Part shown: positions 9,567-18,700 of the stretch, in pieces | Layout of the letters: each line of letters opens with the position of its first letter | Position numbering within the stretch: position 1 is the stretch's first letter | Origin: Pseudoflavitalea sp. G-6-1-2 | GTDB taxonomy: Bacteria; Bacteroidota; Bacteroidia; Chitinophagales; Chitinophagaceae | Length of the DNA stretch: 64,000 bases | Reading direction: 5' to 3' | Assembly (NCBI RefSeq): GCF_012927185.1 | Contig: NZ_JABBGB010000002.1 | Location: forward strand, 1,488,001 to 1,552,000 | Program-made: the position numbers and the translations under genes | The notes under the pieces: model-generated | The model's database searches: none | What the model was told of the DNA's origin: nothing | The model's input: the letters and a program-made list of their open reading frames with translations, nothing else

Positions 9567-9584
9567 ACAATCAAAACAATTTAT

Positions 9585-10358
9585 ATGCAAATCATTAAAC
9601 AGCTCTCCAAACCAATCGCCCTTGCATCGGTATTCATGTATGCATCCTGCACCATGGCACAGCCATCACAACCTGATATGCAGCCCAAACCCGCAACAGG
9701 AAAACCATTCGCAGTGGTTGAATTATTCACTTCGGAAGGTTGCTCCAGTTGTCCGCCGGCGGATCTGCTGATTGAAGAGTTGCAGCAGAACAATACCGAT
9801 GCTCCCCTTTACATCCTCTCCTATCATGTAGATTACTGGGATCATCAGGGATGGAAAGATACATTCAGTGACAGGGCTTACACCATCAGGCAACAGCAAT
9901 ATGCCAGCTGGCTGGGACTGGAAACCATCTACACACCACAGATGATTGTAAACGGACAAAAAGAGCATGTAGGTTCTAATGCACAAGCCAGCGTACAAGC
10001 CATCAATGAGGCTTTGAACAAAGCAGCTGATTACAGTATCACGCTTCATGCAACGCACAACAATCATCAGATCGAACTGCATTATCAATTCGATGGCGAT
10101 ATTTCCGGAAAGAATATCCTGCTCGCACTGGTACAGAAAAAAGGGTCCAGCAAAGTAACAGCCGGAGAGAATGAAGGCCGGATGCTTCCGCATGTTCAGA
10201 TCGTAAGACAACTGATACAGGAAGAAGGTAAACCTGAAGGAAGGCTCCGGATAAAAGCTCCCGCAGGTTTCAGCAATGCAGATTATGAACTGATCGCCTT
10301 TGTACAGAATAAAAAGAATGGGCAGATCATCGCAGCAACAAAATCAATGATCAACTAA
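9585..10358 (+). CDS. DUF1223 family exported thioredoxin-like protein
   Basis: 257 residues, N-terminal signal sequence (about 1-26, ending TMAQ; YASC at 19-22 is a weak lipobox). The DUF1223 signature VELFTSEGCSSCPPAD is present, with Cys53 and Cys56 in a thioredoxin-like CxxC. The downstream segment TPQMIVNGQ carries the cis-proline region. The function of the family is not established; the CxxC and the redox-stress neighbours suggest a thiol role. It starts 18 bp after the epoxide-hydrolase-like gene and ends 13 bp before the Ohr gene, so it is translated from the same message. Confidence 0.87.
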   Translation: MQIIKQLSKPIALASVFMYASCTMAQPSQPDMQPKPATGKPFAVVELFTSEGCSSCPPADLLIEELQQNNTDAPLYILSYHVDYWDHQGWKDTFSDRAYTIRQQQYASWLGLETIYTPQMIVNGQKEHVGSNAQASVQAINEALNKAADYSITLHATHNNHQIELHYQFDGDISGKNILLALVQKKGSSKVTAGENEGRMLPHVQIVRQLIQEEGKPEGRLRIKAPAGFSNADYELIAFVQNKKNGQIIAATKSMIN

Positions 10359-10371
10359 TAAAATTACAATC

Positions 10372-10809
10372 ATGAACAATCAGGTAAGAACAACAGACAA
10401 GGTACTGTACACAGGTAAAACACATACCATCGGAGGCCGTGACGGTTCCGCCAAAAGCACTGACGGAAAACTCGATATCAAACTCTCATCACCCGGCACC
10501 GGCAATGGCACCAACCCTGAACAATTGTTTGCAGCAGGCTGGTCTGCCTGTTTCATCGGAGCCATGAACATAGCCGCACATCAGCTGAAAATAAGGCTGC
10601 CACAGGAAACAGCCGTAGATGCAGAAGTAGATCTCAGCACCACAGACAATGCTTATTTTTTGCAGGCAAGACTGAATATCAGCCTGCCCGGACTGGATGA
10701 AGCCACCGCCTGGTCTGTGATTGAAGCCGCACACCGTACCTGCCCTTACTCGAAAGCCACCAATGGCAACATCAATGTAGAAATACAACTATCTTCGATA
10801 CATTCATGA
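10372..10809 (+). CDS. Organic hydroperoxide resistance protein (Ohr/OsmC family)
   Basis: 145 residues, full length for Ohr. The peroxidatic Cys60 is in the motif FAAGWSACFIGA and the resolving Cys124 in AHRTCPYSKAT, both at the usual Ohr positions. Arg23 in GGRDGSAKS is the conserved active-site arginine. Ohr reduces organic peroxides in the cytoplasm using lipoyl-dependent electrons. The stop codon overlaps the start of the sensor kinase gene by 4 bp (ATGA), so peroxidase and kinase are translationally coupled. Confidence 0.94.
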   Translation: MNNQVRTTDKVLYTGKTHTIGGRDGSAKSTDGKLDIKLSSPGTGNGTNPEQLFAAGWSACFIGAMNIAAHQLKIRLPQETAVDAEVDLSTTDNAYFLQARLNISLPGLDEATAWSVIEAAHRTCPYSKATNGNINVEIQLSSIHS

Positions 10810-11825
10810 AACCACCGCCATTCAAAATATCTCATACGATCATTTGGGGAAGCTCGCTACTGCTGGCCATCATCATAGCGCTTCCCCAACTGGTATCGCG
10901 GCATTTCAATCTGTACGAAATGCTCGCGAACTCCGCTATCACCTTCATATTCTCCATCTTTGTCTGGTACTACAGCGTATACATGCTGCCTGCCTATTCA
11001 TCGAAAGACCTGGCGAAAGGATTCTCCGTTACCAGACTGATGAAAACACTGGGCATAGGCATACTGCTGATGTTCATGCTGGCTTATTTGCAACAGCTGA
11101 TACTGAGCCATCTCGATTTCGGTGCCACCATGCTGATGATTGAAGTACGGGGTATTCTCATCAGCCTCACTTTTTATATGTTCATACACCTGCTATATCA
11201 GAATTACCACAACCAGCAGGTGAGCATTGCACTGGAAAGATCGAAGATGGATAATCTGGCAGCGCAGTACGAACTGCTGCGTCAGCAGGTGAATCCACAC
11301 TTTCTGTTCAACAGCCTCAACACGCTCAAGTACATGGTGGAGAGCAACGACAAACACAGTGTTGAATTTATTCTGAAACTATCAGACTTCTACCGGTTCA
11401 CGCTCGAAAGCCGTAAATCGGACCTGATACCGCTTTCAGAAGAATTGAAAATACTCAACGCATTTATTTTTCTGTTGAAAGCCCGCTTCGAAGAAGGACT
11501 TGAAATAGCTATTCAATTGCAGCCGCAACTGGATAACTGCCGCATCCCTCCATTCACGCTGCAACTGCTGGTGGAAAATGCAGTGAAACATAATATCGTG
11601 AGTACCGACCGGCCATTGCAGATCAGGATCTTTGCAGAAGGGAACAATCTCGTAGTGGAGAACACATTGCAGCTCAAACGCAACCCGGAGGCTGGTACCG
11701 GCATCGGGCTCGACAATATCAATCAACGTTACCAGCATCTCGCGGGTAAAGAAATTCAAATCACTCCTACGGAAAAATACTTCACTGTAAAACTACCTTT
11801 GCTCTATGAAGATCGTGATCGTTGA
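10806..11825 (+). CDS. LytS-family membrane sensor histidine kinase
   Basis: 339 residues with four predicted membrane helices (about 10-30, 40-60, 78-100, 108-130). A short linker is followed by the His_kinase domain: phosphoacceptor His165 in QVNPHFLFNSLNTL, N-box LLVENAVKHN and G-box GTGIGLDN. No extracytoplasmic sensor domain is visible, so the signal may be sensed within the membrane. The gene overlaps the ohr gene by 4 bp and the response regulator by 20 bp, which makes it part of the redox operon and suggests the pair controls that operon. Confidence 0.93.
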   Translation: MKPPPFKISHTIIWGSSLLLAIIIALPQLVSRHFNLYEMLANSAITFIFSIFVWYYSVYMLPAYSSKDLAKGFSVTRLMKTLGIGILLMFMLAYLQQLILSHLDFGATMLMIEVRGILISLTFYMFIHLLYQNYHNQQVSIALERSKMDNLAAQYELLRQQVNPHFLFNSLNTLKYMVESNDKHSVEFILKLSDFYRFTLESRKSDLIPLSEELKILNAFIFLLKARFEEGLEIAIQLQPQLDNCRIPPFTLQLLVENAVKHNIVSTDRPLQIRIFAEGNNLVVENTLQLKRNPEAGTGIGLDNINQRYQHLAGKEIQITPTEKYFTVKLPLLYEDRDR

Positions 11826-12567
11826 AGATGAAATAAAAGCAGCAAAATCGCTGGCAGCGCTGATTGGTCAGCTCAGGCCAGACTGGCAGATTACAGCTCA
11901 GCTGCAAAGTGTGGAAACTGCCATCGGATATTTCAGCAAAGACCATTCAACGGATCTTGTGTTCATGGATGTGCAGCTGGCAGACGGCATCAGCTTCGAT
12001 ATTTTCAAATCGGTGAAACTGGCTTGTCCGGTTATCTTCTGCACGGCCTATGGCGAATATGCCATGGATGCTATCAAAGCCAATGGCATCGATTACATTC
12101 TCAAACCCTTCTCCAAAGAAGATCTTCAGAAAGCCATCGAAAGAGTGGAAGCGCTGGGCAATTTTTTCCAGCGAAATAACCAGACAGATCTCAGTATTCT
12201 TTTCAGCAAAATCGGCAAAGAAGAAGGCAAGAAGAGTTTCCTTGTTTTCCAGAACAACAAATACGTAACGATCCCCACAGATCAGATCGCGTTCTTCTTT
12301 TCGCGCAACGAAAGCACGCAGATCATGAGCTTTCAGAAACAGACATACGCAGTGCAGCAATCGCTCGACCAGTTGCAGGAGCAATTAGCAACTTCGCAAT
12401 TCTACAGATTGAACAGGCAGTACATCATCAACTTCAGCGCAGTGAAAGAAGTAGAGCATTATTATGGAAGGAAGTTGCTGGTGCATTTGCAGGTGCCGGC
12501 ACCGGATGATCTGCTGATCGGCAAAGAAAAATCAACGGCTTTTCTCAGCTGGTTGTCCGAACGATGA
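11806..12567 (+). CDS. LytTR-family response regulator
   Basis: 253 residues: receiver domain (about 1-120) with acidic residues VEDE at the start, phosphorylated Asp55 in LVFMDVQLADG, and Lys in YILKPFSKED. A LytTR DNA-binding domain follows (about 150-250) with FYRLNRQYIIN, typical of the family. It overlaps the kinase gene by 20 bp. Its targets are likely to include the operon that encodes it, but no LytTR site was identified. Confidence 0.94.
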   Translation: MKIVIVEDEIKAAKSLAALIGQLRPDWQITAQLQSVETAIGYFSKDHSTDLVFMDVQLADGISFDIFKSVKLACPVIFCTAYGEYAMDAIKANGIDYILKPFSKEDLQKAIERVEALGNFFQRNNQTDLSILFSKIGKEEGKKSFLVFQNNKYVTIPTDQIAFFFSRNESTQIMSFQKQTYAVQQSLDQLQEQLATSQFYRLNRQYIINFSAVKEVEHYYGRKLLVHLQVPAPDDLLIGKEKSTAFLSWLSER

Positions 12568-12570
12568 GCT

Positions 12571-12604
12571 ACTGCAAAAAAATAGTCCCGGCGCGCACCG
12601 GGAC
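12571..12604 (-). terminator. Terminator of the 59-residue membrane protein gene
   Basis: Perfect 7-bp inverted repeat GTCCCGG / CCGGGAC (12585-12604) with a 6-nt loop. On the minus strand it is followed by TATTTTTTT. It also sits directly after the plus-strand LytTR gene, but has no T-run in that direction. Confidence 0.82.
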
Positions 12605-12634
12605 CAACAATTAACACATCTTATCTATATACTT

Positions 12635-12814
12635 CTACTGAAATAAATGTTCTTTCTTAGGGATCAGGTAGTAAATCCAGCCGCTTACTGCAAGGAAACT
12701 GGAGATGGTGAGTAATGCAGACAACCTGTACACGCCATATTGGAAGAAAACAAAACTGGCGATTCCAATTGCCACAATCAGTATCAGGGCTACTACAGAT
12801 ATCAGGGTTTTCAT
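12635..12814 (-). CDS. Small two-helix membrane protein, unknown function
   Basis: 59-residue protein, ATG at 12814 and TAG at 12635. Two hydrophobic helices (about 4-24 and 30-50) are joined by a short QYGVYR loop, with a charged tail PKKEHLFQ. I recognise no family. Support for a real gene is strong: a promoter matching the Bacteroidota consensus lies at 12893-12923, the frame is open between good start and stop codons, and a terminator follows 30 bp after the stop. It is convergent with the LytTR gene. Confidence 0.7.
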   Translation of the reverse strand: MKTLISVVALILIVAIGIASFVFFQYGVYRLSALLTISSFLAVSGWIYYLIPKKEHLFQ

Positions 12815-12892
12815 AACCTATAATTTATATTGTAAAGGAATGTTGAAGTACTGATGGTATAGAATCAAATGGCGTGCAGAAGTTTACTAAAG

Positions 12893-12923
12893 AAAACTTA
12901 GCGGTTTATTAATGAAATGCAAA
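12893..12923 (-). promoter_or_regulatory. Near-consensus Bacteroidota promoter for the 59-residue protein
   Basis: On the minus strand TTTG (12923-12920) and TAAGTTTT (12900-12893) are separated by 19 bp, matching TTTG-N19-TAnnTTTG with one mismatch in the last base. Transcription would begin about 70 nt before the ATG at 12814. Confidence 0.6.
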
Positions 12924-12993
12924 CGATTCAATGGAACGCAGGCCTGTACTTACATGCACGAACAGGTGAAGAAAATGTTATAGTTCATTTCAA

Positions 12994-13022
12994 CAAAAAA
13001 GCCGCCCCGGAACCGGAACGAC
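12994..13022 (-). terminator. Terminator of the endonuclease/phosphatase-fold gene
   Basis: A stem of about nine pairs, several of them G-T, lies at 13001-13021. On the minus strand it is followed by TTTTTTG, 50 bp after the stop at 13072. It ends the sigma-FecR-SusC-SusD-enzyme transcription unit. Confidence 0.7.
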
Positions 13023-13071
13023 TTTTTGAATGTATCAGCCAGAAATGAGTTTCTATCTGTAATCCCAGGAC

Positions 13072-13908
13072 TTATTTCAATGTAACATCTGCCATCACCG
13101 GAAAGTGATCCGAAGGGAATTTTCCGTGATAGGTATCCGTTAACACACCCCAGCGTTGCACAGTGAAATGTTTGGTCACAAAAATATGATCGATGATGCC
13201 GTTGGCATCGGACTGCCTTCCAAATCCATTGAAAGAAGCATTGTTCTCATAAGGTTCTTTCACATCGCGATAAGTGTCGCGCAGTGTTTTTGAATTGGCG
13301 ATATTGAGGTACCATCCGCTTTTCTGATCGCCGTTGAAATCTCCGGTGAGCATCACTGCTGCATTGCCGGCAATGGTTTTGATCTTCTGCAGAATCAGCG
13401 AACCGCTTTCCTCTCTTGCTTTCACACCCTGATGATCGAAGTGCACATTGAATACAAAGAATTTCTTCTTCGACTTCACATCCTGCAACTGCACCCACGT
13501 GCAAATACGGTTGAGCTTTGCATCCCAGCCAGGTCCTGGTTTCTCAGGTGTTTCAGACAGCCAGAAATCGCCTTTGCCAAGCAGTGTATACTTTTCTTTT
13601 TTCCAGAAGATGGCGGAGTGTTCTCCCGCCGATTTGCCATCATCGCGGCCAAGCCCGTACCAGGTGTAGGCTTTGAGCGAAGCCCCCAATGTATCGAGCT
13701 GATGGCGCAGGCCTTCCTGCGTACCAAAGATGTCGAAATTGTGAAAGCGTATCAGCGCACTGATCACAGGCTGACGGTTCACCCAGAGGTTGCCGCTGTC
13801 TCTCGGATTATCGAAACGGAGATTGTAACTCGCTATGCGTATCTGCTGCGCCTGCAACGCTGTGCTCAGTAAAATCAGCAAGGTTGCGATGGCTGTAATT
13901 CTTTTCAT
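13072..13908 (-). CDS. Secreted endonuclease/exonuclease/phosphatase-fold hydrolase
   Basis: 278 residues with a signal peptide (1-20, ending ALQAQ). The family motifs appear in order: IASYNLRFD (metal-binding Asn), FGTQEG (Glu), NVHFDHQG (His), LTGDFNGD (Asp/Asn), IIDHIFV (Asp) and SDHFPV (Asp-His). All expected catalytic residues are present. The fold cleaves phosphodiester or phosphomonoester bonds in nucleic acids, inositol phosphates or phospholipids; the substrate is open. It lies 28 bp after the susD stop, so it is likely to act on, or release, the ligand imported by this SusCD pair. Confidence 0.9.
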   Translation of the reverse strand: MKRITAIATLLILLSTALQAQQIRIASYNLRFDNPRDSGNLWVNRQPVISALIRFHNFDIFGTQEGLRHQLDTLGASLKAYTWYGLGRDDGKSAGEHSAIFWKKEKYTLLGKGDFWLSETPEKPGPGWDAKLNRICTWVQLQDVKSKKKFFVFNVHFDHQGVKAREESGSLILQKIKTIAGNAAVMLTGDFNGDQKSGWYLNIANSKTLRDTYRDVKEPYENNASFNGFGRQSDANGIIDHIFVTKHFTVQRWGVLTDTYHGKFPSDHFPVMADVTLK

Positions 13909-13936
13909 CAGGGAATGATTGTTATTGATTTTGAAA

Positions 13937-15745
13937 TTACCATTTTGGATTCTGACCGAGTTTCGGATTCATCAGCAGGTCTGCTTCAGGAATGGGATAG
14001 AGATAGTTCTTCTCTTCGTCCCATGATCTTGAAATATTGTTCAGCCAGATCAGCTGACCTTTGGTTCCTTCACTCAGGCGTTGTGGATTCAGTTCACCTT
14101 TTGGCAGTTTTTCTGCAACGTTGATATACGTTACACCTTTGAGCTGCGCTTCTTTAGGTGGCTCTACAATATAGAAACTAACATCCATAATATTATCGCC
14201 ATTCAGGTCCATCGGTACATCGATTGCAGGAACATAGAATCCGTTCCATGTTTTGGTAAGGAGCTTGCCGAGTTTCCAGCGCATGAGATCGTAGAACCGG
14301 AATCCTTCAAAGGCCAGCTCAATGCCGCGCTCACGGCGGATTTCGGACAGAACGGCGCTGAGGCCCGGATAATAAACCGTAGTGAGATAAGGATCTGCTG
14401 CAACAGGTTTGGCTGTTAAGCCACCTGTGATGCCCGCACGCTGACGCAGCGCTCCGATTGTTTTTGCCCAGTCGGCGTCTGAGAAACTTCCTTCTCCCAA
14501 TGTTTCCAGCTCTGCTTTTGCTTCTGCGTAGTTCAGCAGCACTTCTGCATAACGGATCATGGGAATGCTGTTATCGTTGCGGCTGCCTCCATCGAAGTAT
14601 ACATCATCGAGACAGAACTTGATGGGTTGGTATCCTGTGTACGTGTAGGAGAATACCGGTGGCGCCACTTCAGGTTTACCGCCATTGGTTCTTTTGTAAT
14701 CGCCCATGCGGATGGTCTGCTGCAGGCGCAGATCGCGGTTCTTCACTTCATCGGCAAACACCATGGTTTCGTATCCGGCTTTGCCGGTGAATGGCGTTCC
14801 ATCGATATTGAGGTAAGTGTTTACAAAGTCGCGGGTGAAGCTGAGACGCGCTCCGTATGTGGCGCTCGTCCACCACCAGTTGGCATCGTTGAATACTCCG
14901 AGTGCAGGATCTACTACCGCAGCCAGTATCACTTCATTGGCTACCGGCTTCTGACTGATGAAGAGTGTGCGGTACGCGCTGCTCAGCAGGCCGCCACTGT
15001 TGAGTGAATAACTTCCTCCCGTTATTATTTTATCTGCTGCACTGGCAGCTTCTTTGAGCCAGTCGATGGCAGTAGCGCCGAGGTCTTTCGCAAATACATC
15101 GGTGTTGTGGTATTTTCTGAATGTTCCTTCGAACAGGCAGATGCGCGATTTGAATGCATACGCCACATTGCGTGTAATGAGGCTGCGCGTTTTATCGTCT
15201 GTCGCTCTCAGGTTGGCGACTGCATAGTTGAGATCATCGAGCACAGAGTCCATCACAACTTTACGTGAGTCGCGGCCATTGAACAGCGATGGATCGTCGA
15301 TGCGCATAGTGCGGCTGATCCAGGGCACATTACCGAAGCGTTTCACTTTCTCGAAGTAGAATACGGCACGGAAAAAACGGGCCAGGGCATTGTAGTGTGT
15401 GCGTACGTCTGCAGGCACATTCGCATTGTTGTTGTTCTCCAGAAAGTAGTTGATGTTGCGGAGCGGCTTCCAGTCCCAGCCACTGCTCTGGCGTGGCCCG
15501 AATGATCCGTCGCGCAGAAAATCAGGAGCCTGGCTGCGTGCGCCGTAATCACTCATTTCGTCGCTGCGGATGATGGCGTTTGCATCGGGCAGGATATCGT
15601 AAAACGAATTGGCATATACTTCCAGTCCTTTTTCACTGCTGAACACTGCTTCCCTCGAAGCCGTGGCCTGCGGTACCTGATCGAGCTTGGTACATGCTGT
15701 TACCAATGCACCCGATACCAGCAGCAGGAAATAATATCTTTTCAT
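13937..15745 (-). CDS. SusD/RagB family outer-membrane lipoprotein
   Basis: 602 residues from the ATG at 15745 (MKRYYFLLL); the frame extends upstream only to a TTG. Lipoprotein signal with cysteine in LVTACTKLDQ. The TPR-like N-terminal half and the conserved C-terminal RRERGIELAFEGFRFYDLMRW are diagnostic of SusD. It binds the ligand at the cell surface and lids the SusC barrel encoded 36 bp upstream. The ligand cannot be read from the sequence. Confidence 0.95.
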   Translation of the reverse strand: MKRYYFLLLVSGALVTACTKLDQVPQATASREAVFSSEKGLEVYANSFYDILPDANAIIRSDEMSDYGARSQAPDFLRDGSFGPRQSSGWDWKPLRNINYFLENNNNANVPADVRTHYNALARFFRAVFYFEKVKRFGNVPWISRTMRIDDPSLFNGRDSRKVVMDSVLDDLNYAVANLRATDDKTRSLITRNVAYAFKSRICLFEGTFRKYHNTDVFAKDLGATAIDWLKEAASAADKIITGGSYSLNSGGLLSSAYRTLFISQKPVANEVILAAVVDPALGVFNDANWWWTSATYGARLSFTRDFVNTYLNIDGTPFTGKAGYETMVFADEVKNRDLRLQQTIRMGDYKRTNGGKPEVAPPVFSYTYTGYQPIKFCLDDVYFDGGSRNDNSIPMIRYAEVLLNYAEAKAELETLGEGSFSDADWAKTIGALRQRAGITGGLTAKPVAADPYLTTVYYPGLSAVLSEIRRERGIELAFEGFRFYDLMRWKLGKLLTKTWNGFYVPAIDVPMDLNGDNIMDVSFYIVEPPKEAQLKGVTYINVAEKLPKGELNPQRLSEGTKGQLIWLNNISRSWDEEKNYLYPIPEADLLMNPKLGQNPKW

Positions 15746-15781
15746 ATTCTTGTTGTTAATGATGTTGATCAAAGCAATTTC

Positions 15782-18700
15782 TTAAAAGGTAACCGACAGA
15801 CCGAAGGTTACACTCTTCAGCATCGGATAGTTGTTTCCGTTACCATTCCTTCCGTCTGTAAGCACTCTGTCCGATTCGGTGGTGTTCTCGATATCGAGAT
15901 CACGCGTGATGCGATAGAACGGAGACCAGCTCCAGAGGTTCTCTCCCGATACATAGAATCTCGCAGAGGACATGCCGATGCGACCGATCAGTTTTGCAGG
16001 GAGATTGTATCCTACCTGAATATTCTTCATACGGATGTACGCTACATTCTGAAGGTATTTCGTCTGAGGCTCTGCCAATGTTGCTCCACCACTCTGCGCC
16101 GAATATCCACGATATCTTGGCAGGTATGCTTCAGGATTTTCTTCAGACCAGATATTGCCGAGCTGCCATTTGGGGATCTTGTTGTATGGTCGGTTGTATT
16201 GTCCCCAGAATGTTGCTGCTTCTTTGCCGGGCCACCAATCCTGCCTGCCTACGCCCTGGAAGAAAGTAGAGAAGAAGAAACCATTCCAGTCGAGATCGAT
16301 ATTGATGCCGAATGAATAACGTGGTGTTGAATTACCGATCACTTTTCTATCGCCGGGATTGAATACGGTATTCGCTCCTGTGTTGATGGTATCATTTCCA
16401 TCGAGGTCTTTGAATTTGATGTCGCCGGGCTTGAACTGTCCGCTGGTAGAGCCTTTGTACAGTTTCATGTATTTGGCATCGCCGATATTCTTTTCAGTGA
16501 AATATCCTTCGGTTACAAATCCCCAGATCTCGCCGAGTTTTTGTCCTTCGTAATAGTTATCTGTTCCGGTGAGTTTCTTGTCGGGATTATTAAAGCGGGT
16601 TACTTCAGACTGATAATCGGAGAGGATAACACGGATCTGATACGACAATGGTTTTGATGCTACATTGAATTTATCTCTCCATGCAAGTGAGATCTCCCAG
16701 CCTTTGGTACGGAGGTCTGCATAGTTTCCTTTAGGCACATCGGTTCCGAATACATTCGGCAGTGGCATGCCGAGCGTGAACATATCTTTCGTATTGCGGA
16801 TATAAGCATCGCCGGAGAAAGAAAGGCGACCGGAGAGGAAAGCCATATCCAGACCAAGGTTCTGCGTGGTAGCGGTTTCCCAGGTAAGGCCATCGGGGAT
16901 CACGCCCGGTTGTCCGGTCTTTTGAGGACGAACACCATTGAGCACTCTTCCTGACTGCTCAATTCTGAGTTGTTCGAGGAATGAATAAGGTCTGATGTTT
17001 CCGTTACCGAGCGAACCGTAGCTGGCGCGGATCTTCACATCTGTGATGATGGTGCGCGGTACATTCCAGAAGTTTTCGTTGCTCAGTCTCCATCCCGCAG
17101 AGATGGATGGGAAGAAAGCATAACGCTCATTGGAAGGGAATTTGGAGCTGCCATCGTAGCGGCCGTTAACTTCGAGCAGATAGCGGTCTTTGAAACCGTA
17201 GTTCACACGGAAGAATCCGCCATTGATGGCCCATCTTTCATACTCACCTTTGGTGGTGATGGATTGACCGAGTGCAAGGTTGATATCCTGCGCATCTCTG
17301 TTGATGAGATCATTTCTGTTGGCTTCTACCATTTTGTAGGTCGATTGCTCGTAGTTGTAACCTACCATGGCTTTGAGCCAGTGATCGCGTTTGATCTTCG
17401 TTTCGTATTCTGCGTAGATATTCGAAGCGAGGTATTGTGTTTCGCGCGTGGTCTCCTGCAGATCGTTAGTGTTGGTTCCTACATACTCTATCACTCCCGG
17501 TTTGCGGCTGTACGGCACCGGTACACGTGTTCTCTTTTCGTTGTTATCTGTATTGCGCACGGTGAAGTCGCCTTTGATGCGCAGTTTGTTGTTGAGAAAA
17601 CTGGCAGTGAAACCCGATGTATTGCGGATCACTCTGCGCGTCATATCGATGCCGTTTTTGCCATACCAGAAATCGCCCACGGTGTAGGCTGCAGAATAGG
17701 TAAGGGTTCCGTCGGGGTTGAACATGGGAGCCATGTTATGGCCTTCGTCTCCGATATTGCGCCAGATACCTCCACCTTCGCCTACGTTGAGCGGGTTATG
17801 GTAGGTCATGTTGGAGTAGTCGGTATTGTTATCGATCGTGAGCCAGGGATAGAGCTGAATAGATCCCTTGGCGCGGAAGTTGTACATTTTGTAGTCGTCA
17901 GAATTGTAGCGGAACAATCCTTCCTGACCAAAGTAACGGCCGGTAACCATGAAGCTGCTCTTGCCGCTGCTTCCGCTGAAAGCAACATTGTGCTCCATGG
18001 AGCTGTTGCGGTTCTTATAGAGTTCTTTGTACCAGTCGGTGCTTTCGTAATACACGTATTCACCATTGGCTCCTACTTCTGTTTTGGGAAGACTGGGATC
18101 TTTGGAGCGTCTTTCAAACTCTGCGAGATAAGCGGGTGAGAACTTAACAGTTTTGTTTACGTTCTGCGGTGTTTGAGAATAATCGTTCCAGGCCGTCCAG
18201 GATTCATTGAACATTTTGGCGAACGTGTAGCCATCAGTAACAAAATCAGGGACAGTGGTGGGTTGCTTGATGCTGTAATTGGCAGAGTAGGTTACGCTGG
18301 TTTTGTCTTTGCTGGCATTGCGGGTGGTGATCAGCACCACGCCGAACACACCTCTTGCACCGTAGATGGCAGCAGATGCTGCATCTTTCAAAACAGTAAC
18401 GCTTGCGATGTCTGCGGGATTCAGCATTGCAGGATCGCCTTCTACCCCATCTATCAGCACCAGGGCGCTGCCCTGCTGTCCGATAGAAGTATTACCGCGG
18501 ATATTGAACGAGGGCGACTGAATAGGTTTACCATCACCCATAATGATATTGAGGTTGGGCAGCACACCCTGCAATCCCTGTGAACTGTTGGGGACAGAGC
18601 GGTTGTCGAACACATCGCCACTCACCTGATCCACAGCCCCTGTAAGGTTTACTTTTTTCTGTGTACCATAACCAACTACCACCACATCATTCATGGAAGA

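Noticed and set aside
17264-18139. 291-codon open frame on the plus strand
   Set aside because: Antisense shadow of the susC gene at 15782-19054; no start context or domain.
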